DNA of 64,000 nt from Clostridium lentum (GTDB lineage Bacteria > Bacillota > Clostridia > Clostridiales > Clostridiaceae): the NCBI RefSeq assembly GCF_014287815.1, contig NZ_JACOOQ010000003.1, positions 120,128 through 184,127 on the forward strand. Direction: 5' to 3'. A model generated the notes under the pieces. It was not told where the DNA came from and made no database searches. It was given only the letters and a program-made list of their open reading frames with translations. The position numbers and the translations under genes are program-made. Position 1 is the first letter of the stretch. Every line of letters starts with the position of its first letter. Shown here in pieces: positions 36,900 to 45,643 of this stretch.

Positions 36900-39800
36900 A
36901 TGAGAAAGATGAAGACTATGGATGGTAATACTGCTGCTGCACATATTTCATATATGTTTACAGAAGTAACTGCAATCTATCCAATAACACCATCATCACC
37001 AATGGCAGAACATGTTGATGAATGGGTTGCACAAGGGAGAAAAAATATTTTTGGAAGACCAGTTAAAGTAATGGAAATGCAATCAGAAGCAGGTGCAGCT
37101 GGAGCAGTTCATGGTTCATTACAAGCAGGTGCCTATACTACAACTTATACTGCATCTCAAGGTTTATTATTAATGATACCAAATATGTATAAAATAGCAG
37201 GTGAAAGATTACCAGGAGTTTTCCATGTATCTGCTAGAGCATTAGCTACATCATCATTAAATATATTTGGAGATCATCAAGATGTTATGGCTACAAGACA
37301 AACAGGTTTTGCTATGCTTGCTGAAGGATCAGTACAAGAAGTTATGGATTTAGCAGCTGTTGCACATTTAACTGCTATAAAAACAAGAATGCCTTTTTTA
37401 AATTTCTTTGATGGATTTAGAACATCACATGAAATTCAAAAAATTGAAGTTTTAGATCAAGAAGAATTAGCACCATTAGTTGATATGAAAGCTATAGAAA
37501 ATTTTAGAAAGACAGCAATGAATCCAGATCATCCAGTTACAAGAGGTACAGCACAAAACCCTGATATTTACTTCCAAACTAGAGAAGCAGTAAATAAATA
37601 TTATGATGATATTCCAACAGTGGTAGAAGACTATATGGCTGAAATCACTAAATTAACAGGAAGAGAATATCATTGTTTCGATTACTATGGAGCAGAAGAT
37701 GCTGATAGAGTAATTATTGCAATGGGTTCAGTAATAGATGCCATTGAAGAAACTGTTGATTACTTAAATGCTAAAGGAGAAAAAGTTGGTTTAGTAAAAG
37801 TAAGACTTTACAGACCATTCTCAATTGAAAGATTATTAAGGGCTATTCCAGATACAGTTAAGAAAATTGCTGTATTAGATAAGACTAAGGAACCAGGATC
37901 AATTGGAGAACCTTTATATTTAGATGTTATAAGAGCATTCTATGGAAAAGAAAATGCTCCAATGATAGTAGGAGGAAGATTTGGCTTAGGTTCAAAAGAT
38001 CCAAATCCATCTCATATAGCAGCAGTTTATGCAAACTTAAATGCTGATGAGCCTAAAAATGGATTTACTATAGGAATAGTAGATGATGTTACCAATACAT
38101 CTTTAGTAGTTACAGATGATATTGATGCTACACCAGAAGGAACAAAAGCATGTAAGTTCTGGGGATTAGGATCTGATGGTACTGTAGGTGCTAATAAGAG
38201 TGCTATTAAGATAATAGGTGACCATACAGACATGTATGCTCAAGGTTATTTTTCATATGACTCTAAAAAATCAGGTGGTATTACAGTATCTCACTTAAGA
38301 TTCGGTAAGAAACCAATTAAATCTCCATATTTAATCAATAAAGCTGATTTTGTAGCATGTCATAACCAATCTTATGTATATAAATATGATGTATTAGAGG
38401 GATTAAAGAAAAATGGAAGTTTTTTATTAAACACTATTTGGACTCCAGAAGAAGTGGAAGAAAAATTACCAGCTTTTATGAAGAAATTCATTGCTGAAAA
38501 TAATATTTCCTTCTACACTTTAAATGCAGTTAAGATTGCACAAGAAATTGGTCTTGGTGGAAGAATTAACATGATAATGCAAGCTGCTTTCTTTAAGATA
38601 GCAGATATAATTCCTGTAGAAGATGCAATTAAATACTTAAAACAAGCAGTTGTAACTTCTTATGGTAATAAAGGTGAAAAAGTTGTAAACATGAATAATG
38701 CTGCTATAGATGCAGGGGTAAAAGCTATAGTTAAGATAGATGTACCAGCTTCATGGGCTACAGCTACTTCTAATGAGGAAGCAGTAGCTACAATTAACAT
38801 TCCAGAATTCGTTAAAGAAATAGTTGAACCAATGAATAGACAACAAGGTGATACTATTCCAGTTTCAATATTCATTAAAAATGGAATGGAAGATGGTACT
38901 TTCATGGCAGGTACTGCTGCATATGAAAAGAGAGGAATAGCTATTAATGTGCCAAAATGGCAGGAAGATAAATGTATTCAATGTAATCAATGTGCATTTG
39001 TTTGTCCTCATGCTGCCATTAGACCTTTCTTATTAACTGAAGAAGAAAAGGACAATGCACCAGCAAGTATGAAGATAGTTGCAGCTAAAGGGTTAAAGAA
39101 TGAAACACCATATTATTATTCATTAGGGGTATCTCCACTTGATTGTACAGGATGTGGAAATTGTGCTGAAGTATGTCCGGCTCCAGGAAAAGCATTGGTA
39201 ATGAAGCCACAAGATACTGAACATGATCAAATAGAAGCTTGGGATTATGCAGTAGCAAAGGTTAAAAATAAGAAGAACCCAATGAACAAAAATACAGTTA
39301 AAGGAAGCCAATTTGAGAGGCCTTTACTTGAGTTTTCAGGTTCATGTGCAGGATGTGGAGAAACTCCATATGCTAAGCTAATTACTCAATTATTTGGTGA
39401 TAGAATGATGGTAGCTAATGCTACAGGATGTTCATCAATTTGGGGTGGTTCTGCTCCAGCAACACCATACACTGTAAATCAAGAAGGACATGGACCAGCA
39501 TGGGCTAACTCTTTATTTGAAGATAATGCTGAATATGGTTTGGGTATGTTTTTAGGTGTTGAAGCAATAAGAAATAGAATTGCTGAAAATGTTAAAAATG
39601 CTTTAGAAGAAGAAATATCTGAAGATGTAAAGGAAGTATTAAGAGCATGGCTTGAAGATATGAATAATTCTGAGGGAACTAGAGAAAGAGCAAAGGATAT
39701 GGTTGCTGCCTTAGAAGGATGCGATGCTCCAATAGCACAAGAAATATTAAAAGACAAGGAATACTTGGTTAAGAGATCTCAATGGATATTTGGAGGAGAC

Positions 39801-40424
39801 GGTTGGGCTTATGATATAGGATACGGCGGAGTTGACCATGTACTAGCTTCAGGAGAAAATGTAAATATATTTGTATTCGATACAGAAGTTTATTCAAATA
39901 CTGGTGGACAATCTTCGAAAGCTACTCCAACTGCTGCAATAGCTAAGTTTGCTGCATCAGGAAAGAGAACTAAGAAGAAAGACTTAGGTATGATGGCAAT
40001 GAGCTATGGTTATGTATATGTAGCTCAAATCTGTATGGGTGCTGATAAGAATCAAACACTTAAAGCTATTGCAGAAGCTGAAAGTTATGATGGACCATCA
40101 TTAATAATAGCTTATGCTCCATGCATTAACCATGGTATTAAAGCTGGTATGACAAATTCACAAGCAGAAGCTAAGAAGGCTGTTGATTGCGGATATTGGT
40201 CATTATATAGATATAACCCTAGCTTAAAAGCTGAAGGAAAAAATCCATTTAGTTTAGACTCTAAAGAACCTAAGGGCGATTTTAAAGAATTCTTAATGGG
40301 TGAAGTAAGATATGCATCTCTTGCTAAATCTTTCCCAGAAGTGGCTGATCAATTATTTGAAAAGACACATGCTGATGCAATTGAAAGACTAAACAACTAC
40401 AAGAGGCTTGCAAATCAAGAGTAG
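36900..40424 (+). CDS. nifJ: Pyruvate:ferredoxin (flavodoxin) oxidoreductase
   Basis: This 1174-residue single-chain enzyme converts pyruvate and CoA to acetyl-CoA and CO2, reducing ferredoxin; it is central to clostridial fermentation. Domains run in the usual order. Two 4Fe-4S clusters bind at C692, C695, C698 and C702 and at C749, C752, C755 and C759. A further Cys-rich site is CAGCGETPY, and the thiamine-PP site is GDGWAYDIGYGG (D967). The N-terminal ITPSSPMAEHVDEW is typical. AGGGGGAG precedes the ATG. It forms a single unit with its own promoter and terminator. Confidence 0.96.
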   Translation: MRKMKTMDGNTAAAHISYMFTEVTAIYPITPSSPMAEHVDEWVAQGRKNIFGRPVKVMEMQSEAGAAGAVHGSLQAGAYTTTYTASQGLLLMIPNMYKIAGERLPGVFHVSARALATSSLNIFGDHQDVMATRQTGFAMLAEGSVQEVMDLAAVAHLTAIKTRMPFLNFFDGFRTSHEIQKIEVLDQEELAPLVDMKAIENFRKTAMNPDHPVTRGTAQNPDIYFQTREAVNKYYDDIPTVVEDYMAEITKLTGREYHCFDYYGAEDADRVIIAMGSVIDAIEETVDYLNAKGEKVGLVKVRLYRPFSIERLLRAIPDTVKKIAVLDKTKEPGSIGEPLYLDVIRAFYGKENAPMIVGGRFGLGSKDPNPSHIAAVYANLNADEPKNGFTIGIVDDVTNTSLVVTDDIDATPEGTKACKFWGLGSDGTVGANKSAIKIIGDHTDMYAQGYFSYDSKKSGGITVSHLRFGKKPIKSPYLINKADFVACHNQSYVYKYDVLEGLKKNGSFLLNTIWTPEEVEEKLPAFMKKFIAENNISFYTLNAVKIAQEIGLGGRINMIMQAAFFKIADIIPVEDAIKYLKQAVVTSYGNKGEKVVNMNNAAIDAGVKAIVKIDVPASWATATSNEEAVATINIPEFVKEIVEPMNRQQGDTIPVSIFIKNGMEDGTFMAGTAAYEKRGIAINVPKWQEDKCIQCNQCAFVCPHAAIRPFLLTEEEKDNAPASMKIVAAKGLKNETPYYYSLGVSPLDCTGCGNCAEVCPAPGKALVMKPQDTEHDQIEAWDYAVAKVKNKKNPMNKNTVKGSQFERPLLEFSGSCAGCGETPYAKLITQLFGDRMMVANATGCSSIWGGSAPATPYTVNQEGHGPAWANSLFEDNAEYGLGMFLGVEAIRNRIAENVKNALEEEISEDVKEVLRAWLEDMNNSEGTRERAKDMVAALEGCDAPIAQEILKDKEYLVKRSQWIFGGDGWAYDIGYGGVDHVLASGENVNIFVFDTEVYSNTGGQSSKATPTAAIAKFAASGKRTKKKDLGMMAMSYGYVYVAQICMGADKNQTLKAIAEAESYDGPSLIIAYAPCINHGIKAGMTNSQAEAKKAVDCGYWSLYRYNPSLKAEGKNPFSLDSKEPKGDFKEFLMGEVRYASLAKSFPEVADQLFEKTHADAIERLNNYKRLANQE

Positions 40425-40454
40425 AAAAAAGAGGCTTTTTTAAGTCTCTTTTTT
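40425..40454 (+). terminator. Terminator of nifJ
   Basis: AAAAAAGAGGCTT (40425-40437) pairs with AAGTCTCTTTTTT (40442-40454), 13 bp with one G-T pair and a 4-nt loop. The run of T forms the tail. Confidence 0.88.
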
Positions 40455-40576
40455 GTTAAGGGAATTATGAACTAAAGTTATAATTCGATTAAGTTATTGC
40501 AAGCAATAGTGAAAATTTTATTTGTTAAGAGTTTATAAAAGAGAATATATGTCAATGCTTTTAATGAGGTGATAAA

Positions 40577-40927
40577 GTGAATAAAAGCATTATATATGTA
40601 AAATGTGAAAATTTTTCAGTGTTAATTATAGAAATTTATAAATTGTTAATAGAAAAGAAAGAATTCGTTATGTCAAAACAATTACTAAAAAGTTCTACAT
40701 CTATAGGTGCTAATGTTGCTGAAAGTAGATTTGCACAAAGTAAGAAAGACTTTATTTCAAAAATGCATATTGCTTTAAAGGAAGCTAATGAAAGTGAATA
40801 TTGGATTAAGTTACTTTGGAAAGGTGAATACATAGATAAGGAGATATATATCAAACTTAATAAATATATTACAGAAATAATAGTAATGCTAGTAAAAATA
40901 ATTAAAACTTCAAAGGAAAATGAATAG
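40577..40927 (+). CDS. Four-helix-bundle protein (S23/intervening-sequence type)
   Basis: The 116-residue protein has the family hallmarks VMSKQLLKSSTSIGANVAES, FAQSKKDFISKMHIALKEANE and YWIKLL, typical of the small helical proteins first seen as intervening sequences in 23S rRNA genes and related to the Avd protein of retroelements. Here it stands alone, not in an rRNA gene and with no reverse transcriptase near. The function is unknown. The start is GTG at 40577 with GAGGTGAT before it. A possible promoter (TTGTTA at 40522) is weak. Confidence 0.8.
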   Translation: MNKSIIYVKCENFSVLIIEIYKLLIEKKEFVMSKQLLKSSTSIGANVAESRFAQSKKDFISKMHIALKEANESEYWIKLLWKGEYIDKEIYIKLNKYITEIIVMLVKIIKTSKENE

Positions 40928-40957
40928 TAAAAATGTTTATAGGATTTTAAAAATGAC

Positions 40958-40997
40958 TTAACTAAGTTGTTTGCGATAGCTATAACAACTGACTTAA
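40958..40997 (+). other. Imperfect inverted repeat downstream of the helix-bundle gene
   Basis: TTAACTAAGTTGTT (40958-40971) and AACAACTGACTTAA (40984-40997) pair at 12 of 14 positions around a 12-nt loop that holds ATAGCTAT. A run of seven T appears only about 35 nt later, so it is not a standard terminator. The gap to the next gene (213 nt) shows nothing else firm. Confidence 0.5.
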
Positions 40998-41140
40998 TTA
41001 AAGATGAAATCTTACTTAACCTAATATACTGAGTTTTTTTCTTAATAGAAAATTTTTCTTAAATATAATCAGATTTTACTTTTATTTTTTAGTGATTGGG
41101 GGTACAATGATAAAGATTAATAATATTAGGAGGAAAAACA

Positions 41141-41470
41141 ATGAGCGAAAAAGAATTAGATAAATGTGGATGTGGAGATAGCTGTGGATGTGGAGACAAC
41201 CACGGACATGATGGATGTGGATGTGGTTGTGGAGAACACGAACATGAACACTTTGTAATAGATTTAGAAGACGATAACGGAAATATAATTTCATGTCCAA
41301 TAGTAGATGCTTTTGAATATGAAGAAGCTGAATATGTTTTAGCTCAAAATCCAGAAGATGACTCAGTATACTTATTTAAATCATTGGAAAATGGTGAGTT
41401 AACAGTACCAGAAGAAGCTGAATTTGATAAAGTTTCTAAGTACTACGAAGAAGTGTTAGCAGATCAATAA
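41141..41470 (+). CDS. DUF1292 protein with Cys/His-rich N-terminus
   Basis: This 109-residue protein has a DUF1292 domain (about residues 35-105) of acidic strands such as EYVLAQNPEDDSVYLFK. Before it, residues 8-37 hold ten Cys in CGCG-type pairs and six His, ending in EHEHEHF, a likely metal-binding tail. Several clostridial DUF1292 proteins carry such tails, as I recall. The function is unknown. AGGAGG precedes the ATG and a strong terminator follows, so it is monocistronic. Confidence 0.85.
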   Translation: MSEKELDKCGCGDSCGCGDNHGHDGCGCGCGEHEHEHFVIDLEDDNGNIISCPIVDAFEYEEAEYVLAQNPEDDSVYLFKSLENGELTVPEEAEFDKVSKYYEEVLADQ

Positions 41471-41475
41471 TTTAC

Positions 41476-41502
41476 AGTGCCCCTTAGTGGGCACTTTTTT
41501 TA
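41476..41502 (+). terminator. Terminator of the DUF1292 gene
   Basis: AGTGCCC (41476-41482) and GGGCACT (41489-41495) form a perfect stem with a 6-nt loop, followed by a T run. Confidence 0.92.
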
Positions 41503-41622
41503 GTATTAATACATTTACTTTTTTATACCAAAATGATATATTTTAACTATAATTAATTAAAAATATAGGTTGACTTATAAGGTATTAAAGCTAACTTTAA
41601 CGAAAGAAAAAAGGTGTATAAA

Positions 41623-42444
41623 ATGAAGTATGCAGATTTACATATTCATTCAAGTTATTCTGATGGTGCATATACTCCTGAAGAAATAATAGATATTGCC
41701 AGAAAAAATGAAGTTAAATATATATCTATAACTGATCATGATTCTATTGGTGGCCAGTATATTAATAGCAAAGGGATAGAAGATATTAAAATTATTTCTG
41801 GAATTGAGTTCAGTGCGGAGTATAATGAAATGGAACTACATATTTTGGGGTATTGTATTGATGTAAATAATGAACGGTTAAGAGAAAGTGTTAAGATGCT
41901 TAATGATAAAAGGTTAGAGAGAGTGCAGAAAATAATAACTAACTTAAAAGAATATGATATACAGTTAGAAATTGATGAGTTGTATAAAAATAACAACGAA
42001 ACTTTGGGCCGGAGTCATATAGCCAATGCTATGGTAGAAAAGGGGTATTTTGCTAATTACAAACAAGCGTTTCAAAAATTTTTAATTAAAGGAAAACCAG
42101 GTTATGAAAGAGGTTTTAAATTGTCATATAAAGAAGCAATTGATATAATAAAAAGTGCTGGTGGAGTGGCTGTACTTGCTCATCCAGGACAGATTTATAA
42201 ACGTATGGAAGTGGAAAAGATCATAAAAGAATTAAAGTGCTTTGGGCTTAGTGGAGTTGAGGTTTATCATCCTAGTCATGATAAGCGGGATAGTAATGAG
42301 TTTTACAATTTAGCAAAGAAATATAAACTTACCATTACTGGAGGAAGTGATTTTCATGGTGGAAGCACATATAAAGAAAATAACATAGGTAGTTACGGTC
42401 TAGATGAAATAATGCTAGATAAGTTTATGAAAAGTTTTAAGTAG
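41623..42444 (+). CDS. PHP-domain phosphoesterase (YciV/RnaAM-like)
   Basis: This 273-residue protein has the metal ligands of the PHP fold: DLHIHSSYSDG near the start, SITDHDSIGG, GIEFSAEY, the middle-domain NNETLGRSHIANAMVEKG, VAVLAHPGQ and GGSDFHGG near the end. The arrangement matches the YciV group, known to act as 3',5'-nucleoside bisphosphate phosphatase or 5'-3' exoribonuclease on short RNA. The frame opens at a GTG at 41614, but AAAAAGGTG is best placed for the ATG at 41623. The aminotransferase gene follows after 20 nt. Confidence 0.85.
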   Translation: MKYADLHIHSSYSDGAYTPEEIIDIARKNEVKYISITDHDSIGGQYINSKGIEDIKIISGIEFSAEYNEMELHILGYCIDVNNERLRESVKMLNDKRLERVQKIITNLKEYDIQLEIDELYKNNNETLGRSHIANAMVEKGYFANYKQAFQKFLIKGKPGYERGFKLSYKEAIDIIKSAGGVAVLAHPGQIYKRMEVEKIIKELKCFGLSGVEVYHPSHDKRDSNEFYNLAKKYKLTITGGSDFHGGSTYKENNIGSYGLDEIMLDKFMKSFK

Positions 42445-42464
42445 TATGATATGGAGGATTGAGA

Positions 42465-43658
42465 ATGAATTTATCGAAAAAAGCAAAAAGTATTTCACCA
42501 TCAATAACTTTAGAGATTACAGGGAAAGCAAATGAACTTAAAGATCAAGGCGTTAATGTAATGAGTTTTGCTGCAGGAGAACCAGATTTTAATACTCCTA
42601 AAAATATAATAGAAGCAGCAGTTAAAGCAATGAAAGCTGGACACACAAAGTATACAAAAACAGCAGGAATAGTTGAACTTAGAAAAGCTATATGTAAAAA
42701 ATTGAATCAGGAAAATAATCTTAATTATGGTGAAGAGCAAATTGTTGTTTCTACAGGTGCAAAGCAAAGTTTAGCTAATATTTTTTTAGCTATTTTAAAT
42801 GCAGGAGATGAAGTTATTTTACAAAATCCTTGCTGGGTAAGCTATACTGAATTAATCAAATTAGCAGATGGAGTGCCAGTAATAGTTGATTGTGACGAAA
42901 ATAGTGGATATAAGCTTTCTGCAAAGAATATTAAAAAAGTGTTGACAAGTAAGACAAAAGCAATATTATTAAATTCACCACATAATCCAACAGGAATTGT
43001 TTATGATAAAAAGGAACTTGAAGAAATAGCAGAATTAGCTAAAAAGCATAATCTCATAATAATATCAGATGAAATTTATGAAAAACTTATATACGATGGA
43101 AAAGAACATGTTAGTATAGCAAGTTTATCAGAAGACTCATATGAAAGAACTATTGTCGTTAATGGTTTATCAAAAACTTATGCTATGACAGGATGGAGAG
43201 TAGGTTATACAGCATCGTCTGCTAAGTTAGCTAAGGTAATGAGCAATATTCAAAGTCATATGACGTCTAATGTATGTTCAATATCTCAATATGCAGCTCT
43301 AGAGGCATTGACTGGACCACAAGATAGTATTAAGATGATGAAGAGTGCTTTTGAAGAGAGAAGAAATTTTATGATGAAAAAGTTACAAGGAATCAATGGA
43401 GTAAGATTCATTAAACCTCAAGGTGCCTTTTATATTATGGTTAATATAGAGTGCTTTATTGGTAAGAGCATAAATGGAATTACCATAAATAATTCTATTG
43501 ACTTTGCAAAAATATTATTAGAAGAACAAAAGGTAGCTGTAATTCCAGGAGCGGCTTTTGGTTTAGAAAATTATATAAGATTATCTTATGCTACCTCTAT
43601 GGAAGTTATAGAGGAAGGGTTGGAAAGAATTAAATTTTTTATAGGTAAGCTTAAATAA
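42465..43658 (+). CDS. Class I aminotransferase (aspartate aminotransferase type)
   Basis: This 397-residue fold-type I PLP enzyme has the Schiff-base Lys at K237 (NGLSKTYAMTGWRVG). NSPHNPTG and SDEIYEKLIYDG supply the Asn, Asp and Tyr that hold PLP, and an Arg in YIRLSYA binds the substrate carboxylate. The close fit to subgroup I-gamma (AspC-like) suggests aspartate as substrate, but other amino acids are possible. A TTG at 42459 is in frame, but GGAGG at 42454-42458 favours the ATG at 42465. Likely in one unit with the PHP gene. Confidence 0.88.
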   Translation: MNLSKKAKSISPSITLEITGKANELKDQGVNVMSFAAGEPDFNTPKNIIEAAVKAMKAGHTKYTKTAGIVELRKAICKKLNQENNLNYGEEQIVVSTGAKQSLANIFLAILNAGDEVILQNPCWVSYTELIKLADGVPVIVDCDENSGYKLSAKNIKKVLTSKTKAILLNSPHNPTGIVYDKKELEEIAELAKKHNLIIISDEIYEKLIYDGKEHVSIASLSEDSYERTIVVNGLSKTYAMTGWRVGYTASSAKLAKVMSNIQSHMTSNVCSISQYAALEALTGPQDSIKMMKSAFEERRNFMMKKLQGINGVRFIKPQGAFYIMVNIECFIGKSINGITINNSIDFAKILLEEQKVAVIPGAAFGLENYIRLSYATSMEVIEEGLERIKFFIGKLK

Positions 43659-43711
43659 ATTTTATATGATAATAAATTTATAAAGTTAAAAATAAATAAC
43701 TTAATTAGAAT

Positions 43712-43743
43712 AAAAAACTGCGAATTTTTAACCGTGGTTTTTT
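43712..43743 (+). terminator. Terminator of the PHP-aminotransferase unit
   Basis: AAAAAACTGCG (43712-43722) pairs with CGTGGTTTTTT (43733-43743) over 11 positions including two G-T pairs. Confidence 0.8.
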
Positions 43744-43773
43744 CTAATGTATACTAGTGAAAGGTAGAATGGC

Positions 43774-44412
43774 ATGGAGAAATTAGCTTTATTCGATATA
43801 GACTACACTATAACAAGAAAAGAAACATTAATGGAATTTTATAAATATGTAGTAAGTAGGGATATAAAAAATATTAAATTTTTACCTAGAGCCTTATATT
43901 CTGGTGCCATGTATGGTATTGGAATATATGATGAAAAAAGAGTTAAAGAGTCATTTTTGAAGTTTATTGAAAATATAGAAGAAAAGGATTTAGCTATTTT
44001 AACAAAGGAATTTTACCATGATAGATTAAGTACTATTCTTTATAAAGATGCAGTGGAAATGATAAAAAAATTAAAAAACGAAGGATATATGGTGATTTTA
44101 ATATCAGCATCTCCAGAGTTTTATATTAAGGAATTCTATGCAATAGATGAAGTGGATTTAATTATTGGAACAAGATTTAAATTTGAAAATGGTAAATTTA
44201 TAAGAAGTATGGATGGCAATAATTGCAAGGGACAGGAAAAAGTTCGTAGACTTAAGGATGTACTTAAGGAAAAAAATATACGAGCTGACTTTAAAAATTC
44301 TTATATGTTTTCTGATTCGTTATCAGATAAACCGTTGTTGGATCTTGTAGGTAATCCATATTTAATAAATTATAAAAAACAACATGAAATAGATATATTA
44401 AAATGGAAATAA
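43774..44412 (+). CDS. HAD-IB family phosphatase
   Basis: This 212-residue HAD hydrolase has motif I FDIDYTIT with D8 and D10, motif II ISASPE, and motif IV FSDSLSDKPLL. The helical cap between motif I and II, and the sequence EFYKYVVSRD, place it in the SerB-like HAD-IB group with small-molecule phosphatases; the substrate (phosphoserine or another) cannot be told from sequence. AAAGGTAG precedes the ATG. The gene lies between two terminators and is monocistronic. Confidence 0.85.
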   Translation: MEKLALFDIDYTITRKETLMEFYKYVVSRDIKNIKFLPRALYSGAMYGIGIYDEKRVKESFLKFIENIEEKDLAILTKEFYHDRLSTILYKDAVEMIKKLKNEGYMVILISASPEFYIKEFYAIDEVDLIIGTRFKFENGKFIRSMDGNNCKGQEKVRRLKDVLKEKNIRADFKNSYMFSDSLSDKPLLDLVGNPYLINYKKQHEIDILKWK

Positions 44413-44438
44413 CTCAATAAGTTTAAGTGATGAATATA

Positions 44439-44477
44439 AAGGTATATCAATGAAAAAGATGATATACCTTATTTTTT
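44439..44477 (+). terminator. Terminator of the HAD gene
   Basis: AAGGTATATCA (44439-44449) pairs perfectly with TGATATACCTT (44460-44470), followed by ATTTTTT. Confidence 0.85.
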
Positions 44478-44558
44478 ATATCTAAAAGGCGATATTTTAA
44501 ATAAAATTAAAAAAGTAATTAAAAATATATAAATATAATTTTAATTTAATTTGTATTA

Positions 44559-44567
44559 TGATATAAT
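44559..44567 (+). promoter_or_regulatory. Possible sigma-A extended -10 before the chemotaxis operon
   Basis: TG, one base, and a perfect TATAAT (44562-44567) lie about 90 nt before cheW. No good -35 is seen. It may add basal expression beside the sigma-D site downstream. Confidence 0.4.
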
Positions 44568-44583
44568 TTAGATAATAATGCGG

Positions 44584-44610
44584 TAATGGTTGTAATATTT
44601 TATACGATAA
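44584..44610 (+). promoter_or_regulatory. Sigma-D (sigma-28) promoter of the chemotaxis operon
   Basis: TAAT (44584-44587), a 15-nt spacer, and TACGATAA (44603-44610) fit the sigma-28 pattern TAAA-N15-GCCGATAA. The same -10 octamer occurs before flgM. Confidence 0.6.
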
Positions 44611-44657
44611 TATAATTGCAGAAATTTAGTTGACAAGTATCTTATAAGGAGGTTTAT

Positions 44658-45113
44658 ATGAACGAGATAAGAATATTAGTATTTAAATTAAATGGTGAAT
44701 ATTTTGCAACAGATATAATGGAGGTTGAAAGAATATTAGGCAATGTTGGAACTACTAAACTTCCAGATTCACCTAGCTTCTTAGAAGGTATTATAAAGCA
44801 TGAAGAAGAAGTAATACCAGTTATTAATTTATATAAAAAATTTGGTTTTAATAGCTGTAGTGTTGATTCAACAAATAAAGTTATTGTTGTAAAAAAAGAG
44901 TTAGGAAAATTTGGGGTTATAGTAGATGATGTTAATGAAGTAACTACAGTAAATGAAGAAGTAATAGATTATTCTTCATCTGTAGCAACTATAATTTCAA
45001 AAAAATATATTAAAGGTATTATAAAAGAAAAGCAAAATCTTATTATTTTATTAGATTTAAATAAGGTTTTATTAGAAAAAGAAGAGGAGCTTGTGTTTGA
45101 AAGGGTGGAGTAA
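44658..45113 (+). CDS. cheW: CheW adaptor protein (first copy)
   Basis: This 151-residue CheW-domain protein joins chemoreceptors to the CheA kinase. It has the usual strands: ILVFKLNGEYFATDIMEVERIL at the start and FLEGIIKHEEEVIPVINLYKKFG in the middle. It differs clearly from the second CheW at 49461, sharing only the family pattern, so the two are not a recent duplication. GGAGG lies 8 nt ahead of the ATG. It is the first gene of the chemotaxis operon; cheD follows after 5 nt. Confidence 0.88.
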   Translation: MNEIRILVFKLNGEYFATDIMEVERILGNVGTTKLPDSPSFLEGIIKHEEEVIPVINLYKKFGFNSCSVDSTNKVIVVKKELGKFGVIVDDVNEVTTVNEEVIDYSSSVATIISKKYIKGIIKEKQNLIILLDLNKVLLEKEEELVFERVE

Positions 45114-45118
45114 GGCAC

Positions 45119-45616
45119 ATGGAAGCAGTAAGAAAAAATGAGGTCAGAGTTGGAATTGCTGATGCTAAAATAATATCAGCGCCTAACAGTATTATGACCA
45201 TAGGGCTAGGTTCTTGTGTTGGAATTGCATTATATGATACAGTGAAAAAAATTGCAGCACTTATACATATAATGCTTCCTGATAGTCATGCCTTTAAAAG
45301 TGTAACTAATCCGTATAAATTTGCAGATTTGGCCATTCCTTTAATATTAGAGGAAATGACAAAGCGAGGATGTATTAAAAAGAATGTGGTAGCAAAGATA
45401 GCAGGAGGAGCTTCTATGTTTAAGTTTTCTGAGAAATCTATTAATAGTGATATAGGAAATAGAAATATTGAAGCTGTAAGAGAAGCTATTAGTAGAGAAG
45501 GAATAATTATAGCAGCAGAAGATGTTGGAGGCAGCAAAGGAAGAACAATGTTTGTTGAATCTGAAAGTGGAAAAGTATTAATTAGAATAGTGGGACAAGG
45601 AATTAAGGAAATTTAA
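45119..45616 (+). CDS. cheD: Chemoreceptor glutamine deamidase CheD
   Basis: This 165-residue enzyme deamidates Gln residues of chemoreceptors. The catalytic pair is seen as C33 in GLGSCVG and H50 in AALIHIMLP, and the conserved KIAGGASMF and DVGGSKGR blocks follow. In Gram-positive bacteria CheD also binds CheC, which is encoded three genes on, so the adaptation loop of the Bacillus type is likely present. It lies tightly between cheW and cheR. Confidence 0.93.
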   Translation: MEAVRKNEVRVGIADAKIISAPNSIMTIGLGSCVGIALYDTVKKIAALIHIMLPDSHAFKSVTNPYKFADLAIPLILEEMTKRGCIKKNVVAKIAGGASMFKFSEKSINSDIGNRNIEAVREAISREGIIIAAEDVGGSKGRTMFVESESGKVLIRIVGQGIKEI

Positions 45617-45643
45617 ATGGTTTACTGATTGATAGGAGGAATA

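Noticed and set aside
40577..40927. A diversity-generating retroelement accessory gene
   Set aside because: The four-helix protein resembles Avd, but no reverse transcriptase or template/variable repeat lies near.
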